A DNA stretch of 64,000 nt from NCBI RefSeq assembly GCF_001494595.1, contig NZ_LN929908.1, forward strand, positions 3,021,139-3,085,138. The letters are read 5' to 3'. The notes under the pieces are model-generated. The model worked only from the letters and a program-made list of their open reading frames with translations. It was not told the DNA's origin and did not search any database. Shown here piece after piece: positions 42,721 through 50,089 of the stretch (position 1 is the first letter of the stretch; every line of letters starts with the position of its first letter). The stretch comes from Mycobacterium sp. M26 (GTDB lineage Bacteria; Actinomycetota; Actinomycetes; Mycobacteriales; Mycobacteriaceae). The position numbers and the translations under genes were made by a program.

Positions 42721-44292
42721 GTGCCAGAGGGTCACGAAATACTCGACGAGGACGAACGACACCTCGCCAGCCTGGGGTACTCCCAGGAGCTTCACCGCTC
42801 CTGGTCGAGCTTCTCCAATTTCGCCATCTCGTTCTCGATCATCTCGATCCTGGCGGGTTGCTTCACCTCGTTCGGCCTCGGCTGGAACAACGGCGGCCCG
42901 GCGGCCATCGCCTGGGGCTGGCCGATCCTGTCGGTGTTCATCCTGCTCATCGGCTTGTGTATGTCCGAGCTGGTGTCGGCATACCCGACGTCCGGTGGAA
43001 TCTATTGGTGGGCAGCCAAACTCGGCGGCCCCAAGGCTGGCTTCTACACCGGCTGGCTCAATCTGGTCGGCCTGATCGCCATCCTGGCGTCGGTGGCCTA
43101 CGGATCGGCGACCTTCCTGGATCTCACCCTCGGTACGTTCAGCGAGAGCTGGCTGGCCGGCTACAGCCTGACGCGCACCTTCATCATGTTCCTGGTGATC
43201 CTGGTGGTGGTCGCGACCATCAACATCTTCTCCAGCCACCTGCTGGCCGTGATCAACAACATCTCGGTGTGGTGGCACGTCATCGGCGCCGCCGCCGTGA
43301 TCGTCATCCTGTGGGCCATCCCCGAGCAGCACGCCAGCTTCTCGACGGTGTTCGCCACCACGGTCAACAACACCGGCTTCTTCGGCGGCTCGACCTCCGG
43401 GATCGGGTTCCTGCTGTTCGTGCTGCCGATGTCGGCGATCCTGACCCAGTACACGATCACCGGCTACGACGCCTCCGCGCACCTGTCCGAAGAGACCAAG
43501 AGCGCGGCCGACGGGGCCGCCAAGGGCATCTGGCGGTCGATCTTCTACTCGGCGATCGGCGGCTGGATTCTGCTGCTGACCTTCCTGTTCGCCGTGCAGG
43601 ACGTGGACGGTGTGACCAAGGGCGGTGGCGCGGTGGCCACCATCTTCGCCCAGGCGATGGACTCCAAGTGGGTGGCGGTCGTCCTGCTGATCTCGACGGC
43701 CGGTCAGCTGTTCTGCACCACCGCGTGCCAGACCAGCGCCTCGCGCATGCTGTTCGCGTTCAGCCGCGATCGCGCGGTGCCCGGCCATCAGCTGTGGTCG
43801 AAGGTCAACGCCAACAAGGTGCCGGCCAACGCCGTGATGATCACCGCCGCCATCGCGGCCATCCTGACGTTGCCCGCGCTGGTCGAGGTGGACATCAACG
43901 GCGCGCCGGTCCCGATCGCGTTCTTCGCGGTGGTCTCGATCGGCGTGGTGGGTCTGTACCTGTGCTTCGCGGTGCCGATCTACTTCCGCTGGAAGGCGGG
44001 CGACTCGTTCCCGCTGGGCAAGTGGAACCTGCGCGGACATCACAAGTGGATGGCTCCGCTGGCGCTGGCCGAGATCATCGTCACCTCGATCATCGCGATG
44101 TTCCCCACCTCGATCGGCGGCGCCCCGTGGGACGCCAGCTTCGAGTGGAAGTTCGTCAACTACACCCCGCTGGTCGTGGGCGGCGTGCTGCTCCTGCTGT
44201 GGATCTACTGGCATGCCTCGGTGAAGAAGTGGTTCACCGGCCCGATCAAGCAGGTGGATATCACCGGCGAAGAACTGGAGGGGGTTTCCTAA
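42721..44292 (+). CDS. APC-family amino acid/GABA/polyamine permease
   Basis: A 523-residue permease with twelve hydrophobic segments, of the amino acid-choline transporter (GABA permease) type. Typical are SLGYSQELHRSWSSFSNFAISFSIIS before helix 1, AYPTSGGIYWWAAKLGGPK and TGYDASAHLSEETKSA. A Shine-Dalgarno AAGGAG lies 7 nt before the GTG. It is divergent from glnA4 and probably imports the amine or GABA that the operon uses. A TAAAGT box near 42643 is a possible -10. Confidence 0.9.
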   Translation: MPEGHEILDEDERHLASLGYSQELHRSWSSFSNFAISFSIISILAGCFTSFGLGWNNGGPAAIAWGWPILSVFILLIGLCMSELVSAYPTSGGIYWWAAKLGGPKAGFYTGWLNLVGLIAILASVAYGSATFLDLTLGTFSESWLAGYSLTRTFIMFLVILVVVATINIFSSHLLAVINNISVWWHVIGAAAVIVILWAIPEQHASFSTVFATTVNNTGFFGGSTSGIGFLLFVLPMSAILTQYTITGYDASAHLSEETKSAADGAAKGIWRSIFYSAIGGWILLLTFLFAVQDVDGVTKGGGAVATIFAQAMDSKWVAVVLLISTAGQLFCTTACQTSASRMLFAFSRDRAVPGHQLWSKVNANKVPANAVMITAAIAAILTLPALVEVDINGAPVPIAFFAVVSIGVVGLYLCFAVPIYFRWKAGDSFPLGKWNLRGHHKWMAPLALAEIIVTSIIAMFPTSIGGAPWDASFEWKFVNYTPLVVGGVLLLLWIYWHASVKKWFTGPIKQVDITGEELEGVS

Positions 44293-44332
44293 CCAAGGAG
44301 ACGTCATTTCCAGGCCCTCCGTGAGGCGGGCC

Positions 44333-44370
44333 CCGCGCCCCTCGTGCCATTCGGCCGAGGGGCGCGGTTT
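44333..44370 (+). terminator. Rho-independent-type terminator after the permease gene
   Basis: CCGCGCCCCTCG (44333-44344) and CGAGGGGCGCGG (44356-44367) form a perfect 12-bp stem with an 11-nt loop, followed by TTTA. It ends at the stop of the convergent rhodanese gene. Confidence 0.85.
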
Positions 44371-45235
44371 ATCCGGCGACCTGCAGCGCCGCTTCGGGAT
44401 CGGCGGCCCACTGCTCGAGCGACCCGTCGTAGATGCGGATGCCACCGACACCGGCCACCGTCAGGGCCAGCGCGTTGAGGCTGGCCGAGATGCCGCCGCC
44501 GCAGTACAGCACCACGGGGTGGGCCGTAATACTCGCGTACGCCGACCGCAGGGCCGCGACGGGTAGAAGCAGGCCGTCCGGCCCGAGATGGGCTCGCGCC
44601 GGGACGTTGACGCTGCCCGGGATGTGGCCGCGCCGGCGGTATCGGGAGGCCACGGTGCCCGCGAACGCCTCGGCGGACAGTCCGCAGATCAGGGTTCCGG
44701 GTGCGGTGCCCGCCGCAATCGCGGCCACCGCCGCCTTGTCGGCCCACACGTCGGCGGGGTGCTCGGGAATCCACGGATCGGCGGGGCCGGGTTCGGGCCG
44801 ACTTGCGGATGCCACCGGGTAGCGCGCCAGCCAGGCCGACAGCCCGCCGTCGAGCACCCGCACGTCGAGCCCGATCCAGCGCAACGTCCACCACAACCGA
44901 GCCGCCCACAACATGTCGCCGCGGTCGTAGGCCACCACCGTGGTGTCCCGGCCGATGCCGCGCCGGGCCAGCCGGGCGGCCAGGTCAGCCGGTTCGGGGA
45001 CGGCGAAGTGGTAGTCCGCTCGACTGTCGTGCAGTTCGGCGACGAGGTCCAGATGGATCGAGCCGGGAATGTGGGCCTGGTCGAAGAAGTGCCGTCCCGA
45101 GTGGGCTTGATGGTCGCCGTCGAAGCGGGGGCTCGGCAGGTCCACCGAGGCGTCGGCGATCACCAGATCCGCGTGCGGATCGGCTTGCAACGCCGCCAGT
45201 TCGGCCACCGAGATGAGGTCGGCCATCGCGGTCAC
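44369..45235 (-). CDS. Rhodanese-type sulfurtransferase
   Basis: A 288-residue tandem rhodanese (3-mercaptopyruvate/thiosulfate sulfurtransferase type). The N-terminal non-catalytic domain has GRHFFDQAHIPGSIHLDL; the C-terminal domain has GHIPGSVNVPARAHL and the active-site Cys in VVLYCGGGISASLNALAL. It is the last gene of the TPP-riboswitch operon; the GTG at 45233-45235 overlaps the NMT1-like stop by 4 bp (ATG 45226 is an alternative). A sulfur-donor role in thiamine or thiazole metabolism is inferred only from this place. Confidence 0.86.
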   Translation of the reverse strand: MTAMADLISVAELAALQADPHADLVIADASVDLPSPRFDGDHQAHSGRHFFDQAHIPGSIHLDLVAELHDSRADYHFAVPEPADLAARLARRGIGRDTTVVAYDRGDMLWAARLWWTLRWIGLDVRVLDGGLSAWLARYPVASASRPEPGPADPWIPEHPADVWADKAAVAAIAAGTAPGTLICGLSAEAFAGTVASRYRRRGHIPGSVNVPARAHLGPDGLLLPVAALRSAYASITAHPVVLYCGGGISASLNALALTVAGVGGIRIYDGSLEQWAADPEAALQVAG

Positions 45236-46140
45236 ACCGCCACTTCGGGGGCGGCGCACACCGCAGTCCATACCGAGGCATCGGCGATGATCCGGTGGCG
45301 GGAAAGCCAGTGCGCGTAGGGACCGATGAGCTCCTCACGCAGGCTCCCCCATCGGCCGTCGACGAGCCACGTGGTCGCCACCGCCCGCGCCGAATCCAGC
45401 AGGAGACGACGAGGAAAGTACGGCGTGACCGTTTCGTAGAGCTGAGCCACCGCCTCCGGGTCGGCTGCCGCGGCCTGATAGCCGCGGGCGGTGGCGGCCA
45501 GCAGCGCCCGCACCGTCGGGGCATCGTCGGCTGCGCTGGCCTCCCGGACCGCAAGTACGTAGTTGTGGTAGCTCAGCCCGAGATGCTCGTCGACGTTCCA
45601 CGCCAACGCATCCGGGGCATCGTCGCGCAGGTTGTCCCAGGCCCAGTACGAACCGAACGTGGCATCGACGTGGCCGTCGGCGATCTCGGCGAGCGTCAGC
45701 TCCCGGGCGCCGAGGTCGACGAACTCGACGGTGTCCGGGTCTCCCCCGTCGCGCTCGACGAGGGATCTCACCACGGCCAGCCCACGCGGTGTCGGGTTGA
45801 GGCCGACGCGGTGACCGCTGAGGTCTGCCAGCCGGGTGATGCCGGTCCGGGCGACGGTGCGCACGGTGTCCAGGGCGCACTGGTTGACCGCTGCGACGGC
45901 CACCAGCGGTTGGCCCGCACTGCGGCGCTGCAGCAGCCGGTTGAGCGGGACGATCGCCGCGTCGGCATCACCGCGATGCAGGTAGTGCAGTCCGTCTCCG
46001 ACACCGGGATCGGGCTGCAGGAACTCCAGGTCGATACCGGCCTCGGCGTACCAGCCGGCAGCGCGGGCCAGGTAGAAGCCCGCCGAGTTGGGCCACGGGT
46101 GAAAGTACTCGTTGACGATGCGAATCCGGCTGGTGCTCAA
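45232..46140 (-). CDS. NMT1/THI5-like protein without signal peptide
   Basis: A 302-residue periplasmic-binding-fold protein of the NMT1/THI5 family: EYFHPWPNSAGFYLARAAGWYAEAGIDLEF, the PGVGDGLHYLHRGDADAAIVP pocket, and GHRVGLNPTPRGLAV. The family includes pyrimidine (HMP) precursor binding proteins and THI5-type HMP-phosphate synthases. There is no signal peptide or lipobox, and the Cys-rich CCCFC motif of yeast THI5 is absent. The TTG at 46138-46140 has GGAGGA six bases upstream and overlaps the kinase stop. Cytoplasmic enzyme, chaperone or membrane-associated binding protein are all possible. Confidence 0.82.
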   Translation of the reverse strand: MSTSRIRIVNEYFHPWPNSAGFYLARAAGWYAEAGIDLEFLQPDPGVGDGLHYLHRGDADAAIVPLNRLLQRRSAGQPLVAVAAVNQCALDTVRTVARTGITRLADLSGHRVGLNPTPRGLAVVRSLVERDGGDPDTVEFVDLGARELTLAEIADGHVDATFGSYWAWDNLRDDAPDALAWNVDEHLGLSYHNYVLAVREASAADDAPTVRALLAATARGYQAAAADPEAVAQLYETVTPYFPRRLLLDSARAVATTWLVDGRWGSLREELIGPYAHWLSRHRIIADASVWTAVCAAPEVAV

Positions 46141-46694
46141 GGATTCTCCTCCACGTCGATGACGATGTCGGCCAATTCGGCGGGCCGGTGCGTGCGGATG
46201 AATGCTGCCTCCGCGTCGGCCCAGCCGTCCCAGTGCGGCGGGTAGAGTTCGCCATCCCTGGCGAAGGCCCGGCTGCGGCGCAGATCGGAGGGCGCTTCCA
46301 GCCACACCCGCCAGGTGGCGTGGGGTGCGCTGCCCTGCGACAGCGCACCCACCCCCTCGACCAGCACGGGCCGGCCCGGTTGGGCGCGGCGCACCGGACC
46401 CGGCGCCGCCTGCTGCCAGTCATAGGTCTGCCACTGCGCGTGGCGGCCGGTGGCCAGCGGTTCAACGATCTGGGTGGCCAGGATCTCCACCGCATCCGCC
46501 AGGCCGTCCCACCCCGGGTAGATGTCCTCCATGTGAATCAGCTGAACCCAAACCCCTTGTTGGGCAGCGAGATCCGATACCTTCTGGGCCAGGGTGGATT
46601 TTCCGGCACCGGATCTACCGTCGATCAGGACGATCGCATCGGAGGTCAGCACGTGCGGCAGTAGCGCCTGCGCCCAGCGGTCCGGTCCGCTCAC
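46137..46694 (-). CDS. P-loop kinase of the uridine-kinase type in the thiamine operon
   Basis: A 185-residue P-loop protein. Walker A is GRSGAGKST (26-34) after IVLID; HMEDIYPGWDGLADAVE resembles the nucleoside-kinase substrate loop; PVLVEGVGALSQG is the Walker B-like strand. The family phosphorylates small molecules; in this operon a thiamine precursor is a plausible substrate, but none can be assigned. GTG start overlaps the ykoC stop by 4 bp. Confidence 0.78.
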   Translation of the reverse strand: MSGPDRWAQALLPHVLTSDAIVLIDGRSGAGKSTLAQKVSDLAAQQGVWVQLIHMEDIYPGWDGLADAVEILATQIVEPLATGRHAQWQTYDWQQAAPGPVRRAQPGRPVLVEGVGALSQGSAPHATWRVWLEAPSDLRRSRAFARDGELYPPHWDGWADAEAAFIRTHRPAELADIVIDVEENP

Positions 46695-47512
46695 AGGGTC
46701 CGCCAGGTCCCGACGTACACCGACACCCCGACCGCGGCCGCCGCCGTCAGCACGGCGAGCGCAACGAGCACGGCGTCAGCCCAGGACAACGGCGACGGCC
46801 GGGCCCAGGTGCGCTTGCCGGCCGCCCCGAAGCCCTTGGCTTCCATGGCGGTTGCCAGCTTGCTGCCGCGGCGGATCGCCAGGATCAGGAGAGTGAAAGC
46901 CTGTGCGGCCGTGCGGCGCATCCGGGTCGCGAGATTCCAGCCGTCCTCGACGCCGCGGGCCCGCCGGGCCAGCGACAGGTAGCGCCAGTCCTCGACGAAC
47001 AACCCGACCAACCGAAGGCCGGCCAGACCGCCGAGGACGAAGCGCGCAGGCAGCCGCATGCGCTGGGCCAGTGCGTCGGCCAGATCGGTCGGGTCGGTCG
47101 TGGTGAAGAGCACGACCCCGGGCAGCCCGATGGCCAGAATCCGCAGCGCGGTGGCCACAGCCAGCTGTATCGACCCGTCCGACACGGTCACCGGGCCGAA
47201 CGCGAAGTGCACCACTCCGCTGACCTGCCCGTACAACACGGTGGTGATCCCCGCCATGACGGCGCTGAGCCAGACCGGCCACGTGGTCACCAGCCAGCGC
47301 GGGGTTCCCCTGGCCACCCAGCCCAGCCACAGGGCCTCGCACGCCAGGGCCACCGCGGCCGATACCCAGTCGATCGACAGCAGCAGGACCACGGTGACGA
47401 TCAGTACCGCAACGAGTTTCGCTGCCGGATTGATCCACCCGTCCGGCCGCGCCGCCGGCCCGGCGTGGGCATCGGAGTAGGAGGCCACGGCCTCACCGGT
47501 GCCGGTCATCAC
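46691..47512 (-). CDS. ykoC: ECF transporter T component (YkoC-like)
   Basis: A 273-residue energy-coupling-factor transmembrane protein. It has about five helices and the cytoplasmic coupling region with RMRLPARFVLGGLAGLRL, SLARRARGVEDG and TAMEAKGFGAAGKRT, the paired Ala-Arg-Gly-like motifs that contact the ATPases. With YkoD and YkoE it forms a dedicated vitamin transporter. GTG start overlapping the ykoD stop. Confidence 0.88.
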   Translation of the reverse strand: MMTGTGEAVASYSDAHAGPAARPDGWINPAAKLVAVLIVTVVLLLSIDWVSAAVALACEALWLGWVARGTPRWLVTTWPVWLSAVMAGITTVLYGQVSGVVHFAFGPVTVSDGSIQLAVATALRILAIGLPGVVLFTTTDPTDLADALAQRMRLPARFVLGGLAGLRLVGLFVEDWRYLSLARRARGVEDGWNLATRMRRTAAQAFTLLILAIRRGSKLATAMEAKGFGAAGKRTWARPSPLSWADAVLVALAVLTAAAAVGVSVYVGTWRTL

Positions 47513-48975
47513 GCCGCCGATGCGCCCGGGTAGGCGGCCAGCTCAAGCACCTCGTCGGCGACCGACCCGACGAAATCGTCGTCGTGGGTGACCGCGACGA
47601 CGGCATGCCCGTCGGCCAGTAGCGATCCCAACAGGTCGACGAGTTCACGCCAGGTCCGCGCGTCCTGCCCGAAGGTGGGCTCGTCGAGGATGATCACCCG
47701 CGGCCTGCTCGCCAGCACGGTGGCCACCGACAGCCGGCGCTTCTCCCCGCCGGACAGCGTGAACGGATTGGCCTGTGCCAAAGCGGTCAGCCGCAGCCGC
47801 TCGAGCAGATCATCGCTGCGCGCTCGAATCTCGTTGTCCGGCAGACCCAGTGCCCGCGGACCCACCTCGAGTTCGGCACGCACCGTCGTACTGATGAACT
47901 GATGCTCGGGTTCCTGGAAGACGGTGCCGATCCGGGTGAGCAGATCCCGGGCCCGCCACCGGATGGGCTGCGGCCCCAGATCGCCGGCGAGAACGTCCGC
48001 GGCGCGTAACGCTCCGGACGCCGGGCGCAGCAGGCCCGCCACTGTGAGAGCGAGCGTGGACTTTCCGGCCCCGTTCGGACCGGTGACGGCCAGCGCCCGG
48101 CCAGCCCGCACCTCGAAGTCCAGCGAATGTCCCAGCGGCTCATGCTTGGAACGCTCGACGCCGAGCGCCGCCGCGGACAGCAGCACCTCGGTGCCGGCGG
48201 GCCGCTCCCGTCGGGCAGGCGCACGGTGGCGGCCGGGCACCCAGACACCGGCGGCGGCCAGATCGTCGGCCCGGGTGGTCAGGACCTGCTCGGGCGGGCC
48301 GTCGGCCACTACGCCGTCGGTGGCATCGACCACGATCACCCGGTTGATCACGTTGAGCCACACCTCAACCCGGTGCTCGACGACCACCAGTGTGGCCGCG
48401 GTGTCGTCGAGGACCCGGGCCACCGCGTCGCGCACCTCGACGACCCCGGCCGGGTCCAGGTTGGCGGTCGGCTCGTCGAGGAGCAGCAGCCCGGGCTGCA
48501 GCGCCAGGATTCCGGCCAGCGCGAGCCGCTGTTTCTGCCCGCCGGACAGCGCCGCCGTCGAGGAGTCCAACGGCACGTCGAGACCGACCGAGGCCACCGC
48601 GCGGCGCACCCGCTGCCAGATCTGCGGCCGCGGCACACCGAGATTCTCCGGCCCGAACGCCACATCGTCGCCCACCCGGGATAGCACGACCTGCGAGTCC
48701 GGGTCCTGCATCAGCAGACCCACCGAACCCCGCCGGGACTGCGGGGCGGCACCGTCGAGCAGGAGCTGACCGTGCTGCTCACCTTCCTCCGCGCCGCCGA
48801 GGACACCGGCCAGCGCATGCAGGAACGTCGACTTGCCCGCGCCGGAGCGGCCCAGCAGCAGCACCCGCTCCCCGGGCTCGATGGTGAGCGTCACGTCGGA
48901 CAGCGCCCGGGCCTTGCGCCCGGCGTGCCGCCAGCCCCATCCGCACGCCTCGACACGAACTCCGCCGGTCGGCAC
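47509..48975 (-). CDS. ykoD: ECF transporter double ATPase (YkoD-like)
   Basis: A 488-residue protein with two ABC domains. The first has GRSGAGKST, LMQDPDSQVVLSRVGDDVAFGPENLG, LSGGQKQRLALA and LLLLDEPTANLD. The second has GPNGAGKST, VFQEPEHQFISTTVRAELEVGP, LSGGEKRRLSVA, VIILDEPTFGQD and VTHDDD. All catalytic motifs are intact. Fused A1-A2 ATPases are typical of the YkoEDC hydroxymethylpyrimidine/thiamine transporter. GTG 48973-48975 with GGGAGG seven bases upstream; the long upstream frame is a shadow of ykoE. Confidence 0.92.
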   Translation of the reverse strand: MPTGGVRVEACGWGWRHAGRKARALSDVTLTIEPGERVLLLGRSGAGKSTFLHALAGVLGGAEEGEQHGQLLLDGAAPQSRRGSVGLLMQDPDSQVVLSRVGDDVAFGPENLGVPRPQIWQRVRRAVASVGLDVPLDSSTAALSGGQKQRLALAGILALQPGLLLLDEPTANLDPAGVVEVRDAVARVLDDTAATLVVVEHRVEVWLNVINRVIVVDATDGVVADGPPEQVLTTRADDLAAAGVWVPGRHRAPARRERPAGTEVLLSAAALGVERSKHEPLGHSLDFEVRAGRALAVTGPNGAGKSTLALTVAGLLRPASGALRAADVLAGDLGPQPIRWRARDLLTRIGTVFQEPEHQFISTTVRAELEVGPRALGLPDNEIRARSDDLLERLRLTALAQANPFTLSGGEKRRLSVATVLASRPRVIILDEPTFGQDARTWRELVDLLGSLLADGHAVVAVTHDDDFVGSVADEVLELAAYPGASAA

Positions 48976-48977
48976 GC

Positions 48978-49589
48978 TCAGACCTCCCGGGTGACTTCCC
49001 GCCCGGCCGCGAAACGGCTCAGGACACCGGCGCGCGCCAGCGCCTGCACCAGGTAGAAGCCCAGCACACCGGCGATGACGAATCCGGAGATCAGCGAGCC
49101 GACCACATAGACGATCCGGAACGTCGCCGTCACGCCCGGGTACCACAGGATGAGGTCGTTGATCGCCAGCGCCAGACCGGCGGCCGCACCGGCCAGCGCG
49201 GCCACCCACACCCCGAACCGGCGATACAGGAACACGGCGAACACCAGCTCGGCCCCCAACCCCTGCACCGCACCGGACACCAGGGTCAGGAATCCCCACT
49301 GCGTGCCGACGACTGCCGACACCACCGCGGCGAGCAGTTCGGTATAGATGGCGGCCCCCGGTTTGCGGATGACCAGACCGCCGGTGACACCCGCGATGAG
49401 CCACACCCCACCGAGAATCGAGGACAGCCCGGGCAGGACCTGCAGCGGTGTGCTCAGCCCGTTGTAGGCGATACCCCACGCCCAATACACGACGCCGAAC
49501 GCGACGCCGATGACGCTGGCAACGACGATGTCGACCACCCGCCATGTCGGCGTGGACGGTGAGGTGGATGCGACGGTGTCCGAAGACAT
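48978..49589 (-). CDS. ykoE: ECF transporter S component for thiamine precursor (YkoE-like)
   Basis: A 203-residue membrane protein with about six helices. YkoE-type blocks are WRVVDIVVASVIGVAFGVVYWAWG, GGVWLIAGVTGGLVIRKPGAAIYTELLAA and GLGAELVFAVFLYRR. The S component binds the vitamin; the TPP riboswitch in its leader identifies thiamine or its HMP precursor as the cargo. ATG 49587-49589, with AAAGGA upstream at a 9-nt spacing. First gene of the operon. Confidence 0.92.
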   Translation of the reverse strand: MSSDTVASTSPSTPTWRVVDIVVASVIGVAFGVVYWAWGIAYNGLSTPLQVLPGLSSILGGVWLIAGVTGGLVIRKPGAAIYTELLAAVVSAVVGTQWGFLTLVSGAVQGLGAELVFAVFLYRRFGVWVAALAGAAAGLALAINDLILWYPGVTATFRIVYVVGSLISGFVIAGVLGFYLVQALARAGVLSRFAAGREVTREV

Positions 49590-49735
49590 GACGAGGTTTC
49601 CTTTCGACCTGGGAATCGGAGATGGCCAGGCCCACGACGGGTCGGCCTGATTATTCACTCGATGGAGGTACGGCGTCCTGACGACTGTCAGGCTCGGCAA
49701 CACAGCTGCATGATCAGACCTCCAGGCGAAGTGGT

Positions 49736-49847
49736 GGTCCCATCCCTCCGATGAGCGGCTCGCGCGTGAGTCTCGGCTCATCCAGGTTCTACGGGTCAGC
49801 GAGGCCGTCGACGGCCTGCTCTCTCAGCGGTGCACCCCGTGGGTCCT
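49736..49847 (-). promoter_or_regulatory. TPP (THI-box) riboswitch upstream of ykoE
   Basis: Read on the minus strand the stretch holds ACGGGGTGC (49832-49840), CTGAGA (49822-49827), GACCCGTAGAACCTG (about 49783-49797) and the closing CGGAGGGATG (49741-49750). ACGGG pairs with CCCGT (P2), and GATGAGC pairs with GCTCATC (P4/P5 arm); the ends GGACCCA and TGGGACC can form P1. This is the THI-element core. The aptamer is followed by about 145 nt of leader with a CCTGAC/GTCAGG hairpin and the ykoE ribosome binding site. Confidence 0.95.
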
Positions 49848-50089
49848 GCGTGTCGCGAACGCTAGCACCGCACCGTGACCGGATCCGGTGCCGACGCGGC
49901 CGCCCGCACCGCGCTGAGCACCGAGAACGCCTGCATACGGGCGGTCCCGGAGTAATGATCACGCCGATCACAACGCGCCAGCCCGCCCGTCGGGCACACG
50001 GGTGGGTGTGAGGGCCGTCTCGGCCCGGATTGAGAACCGCGTCCCGCGGGTAAATATCAGCGGCACACAAGCGACAGACGGGATGGCGG
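49848..50089. other. Intergenic region between the riboswitch leader and the asnO-like gene
   Basis: This divergent control region of about 240 bp should hold the promoters of both the thiamine operon (minus) and the NAGGN genes (plus). I see no convincing gene in it; open frames here overlap the riboswitch and have no recognisable product. A TAAATAT stretch at 50051-50057 is the most AT-rich part. Confidence 0.6.

Noticed and set aside
42652..44451. 599-codon minus-strand frame across the permease gene
   Set aside because: Low-complexity Asp/His/Arg/Gln composition typical of antisense GC-rich frames; the permease on the plus strand has clear membrane segments and a ribosome binding site.
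49751..50011. Small plus-strand gene in the thiamine/NAGGN intergenic region
   Set aside because: It overlaps the TPP aptamer, has no ribosome site and an Arg/Ser-rich, non-globular product.
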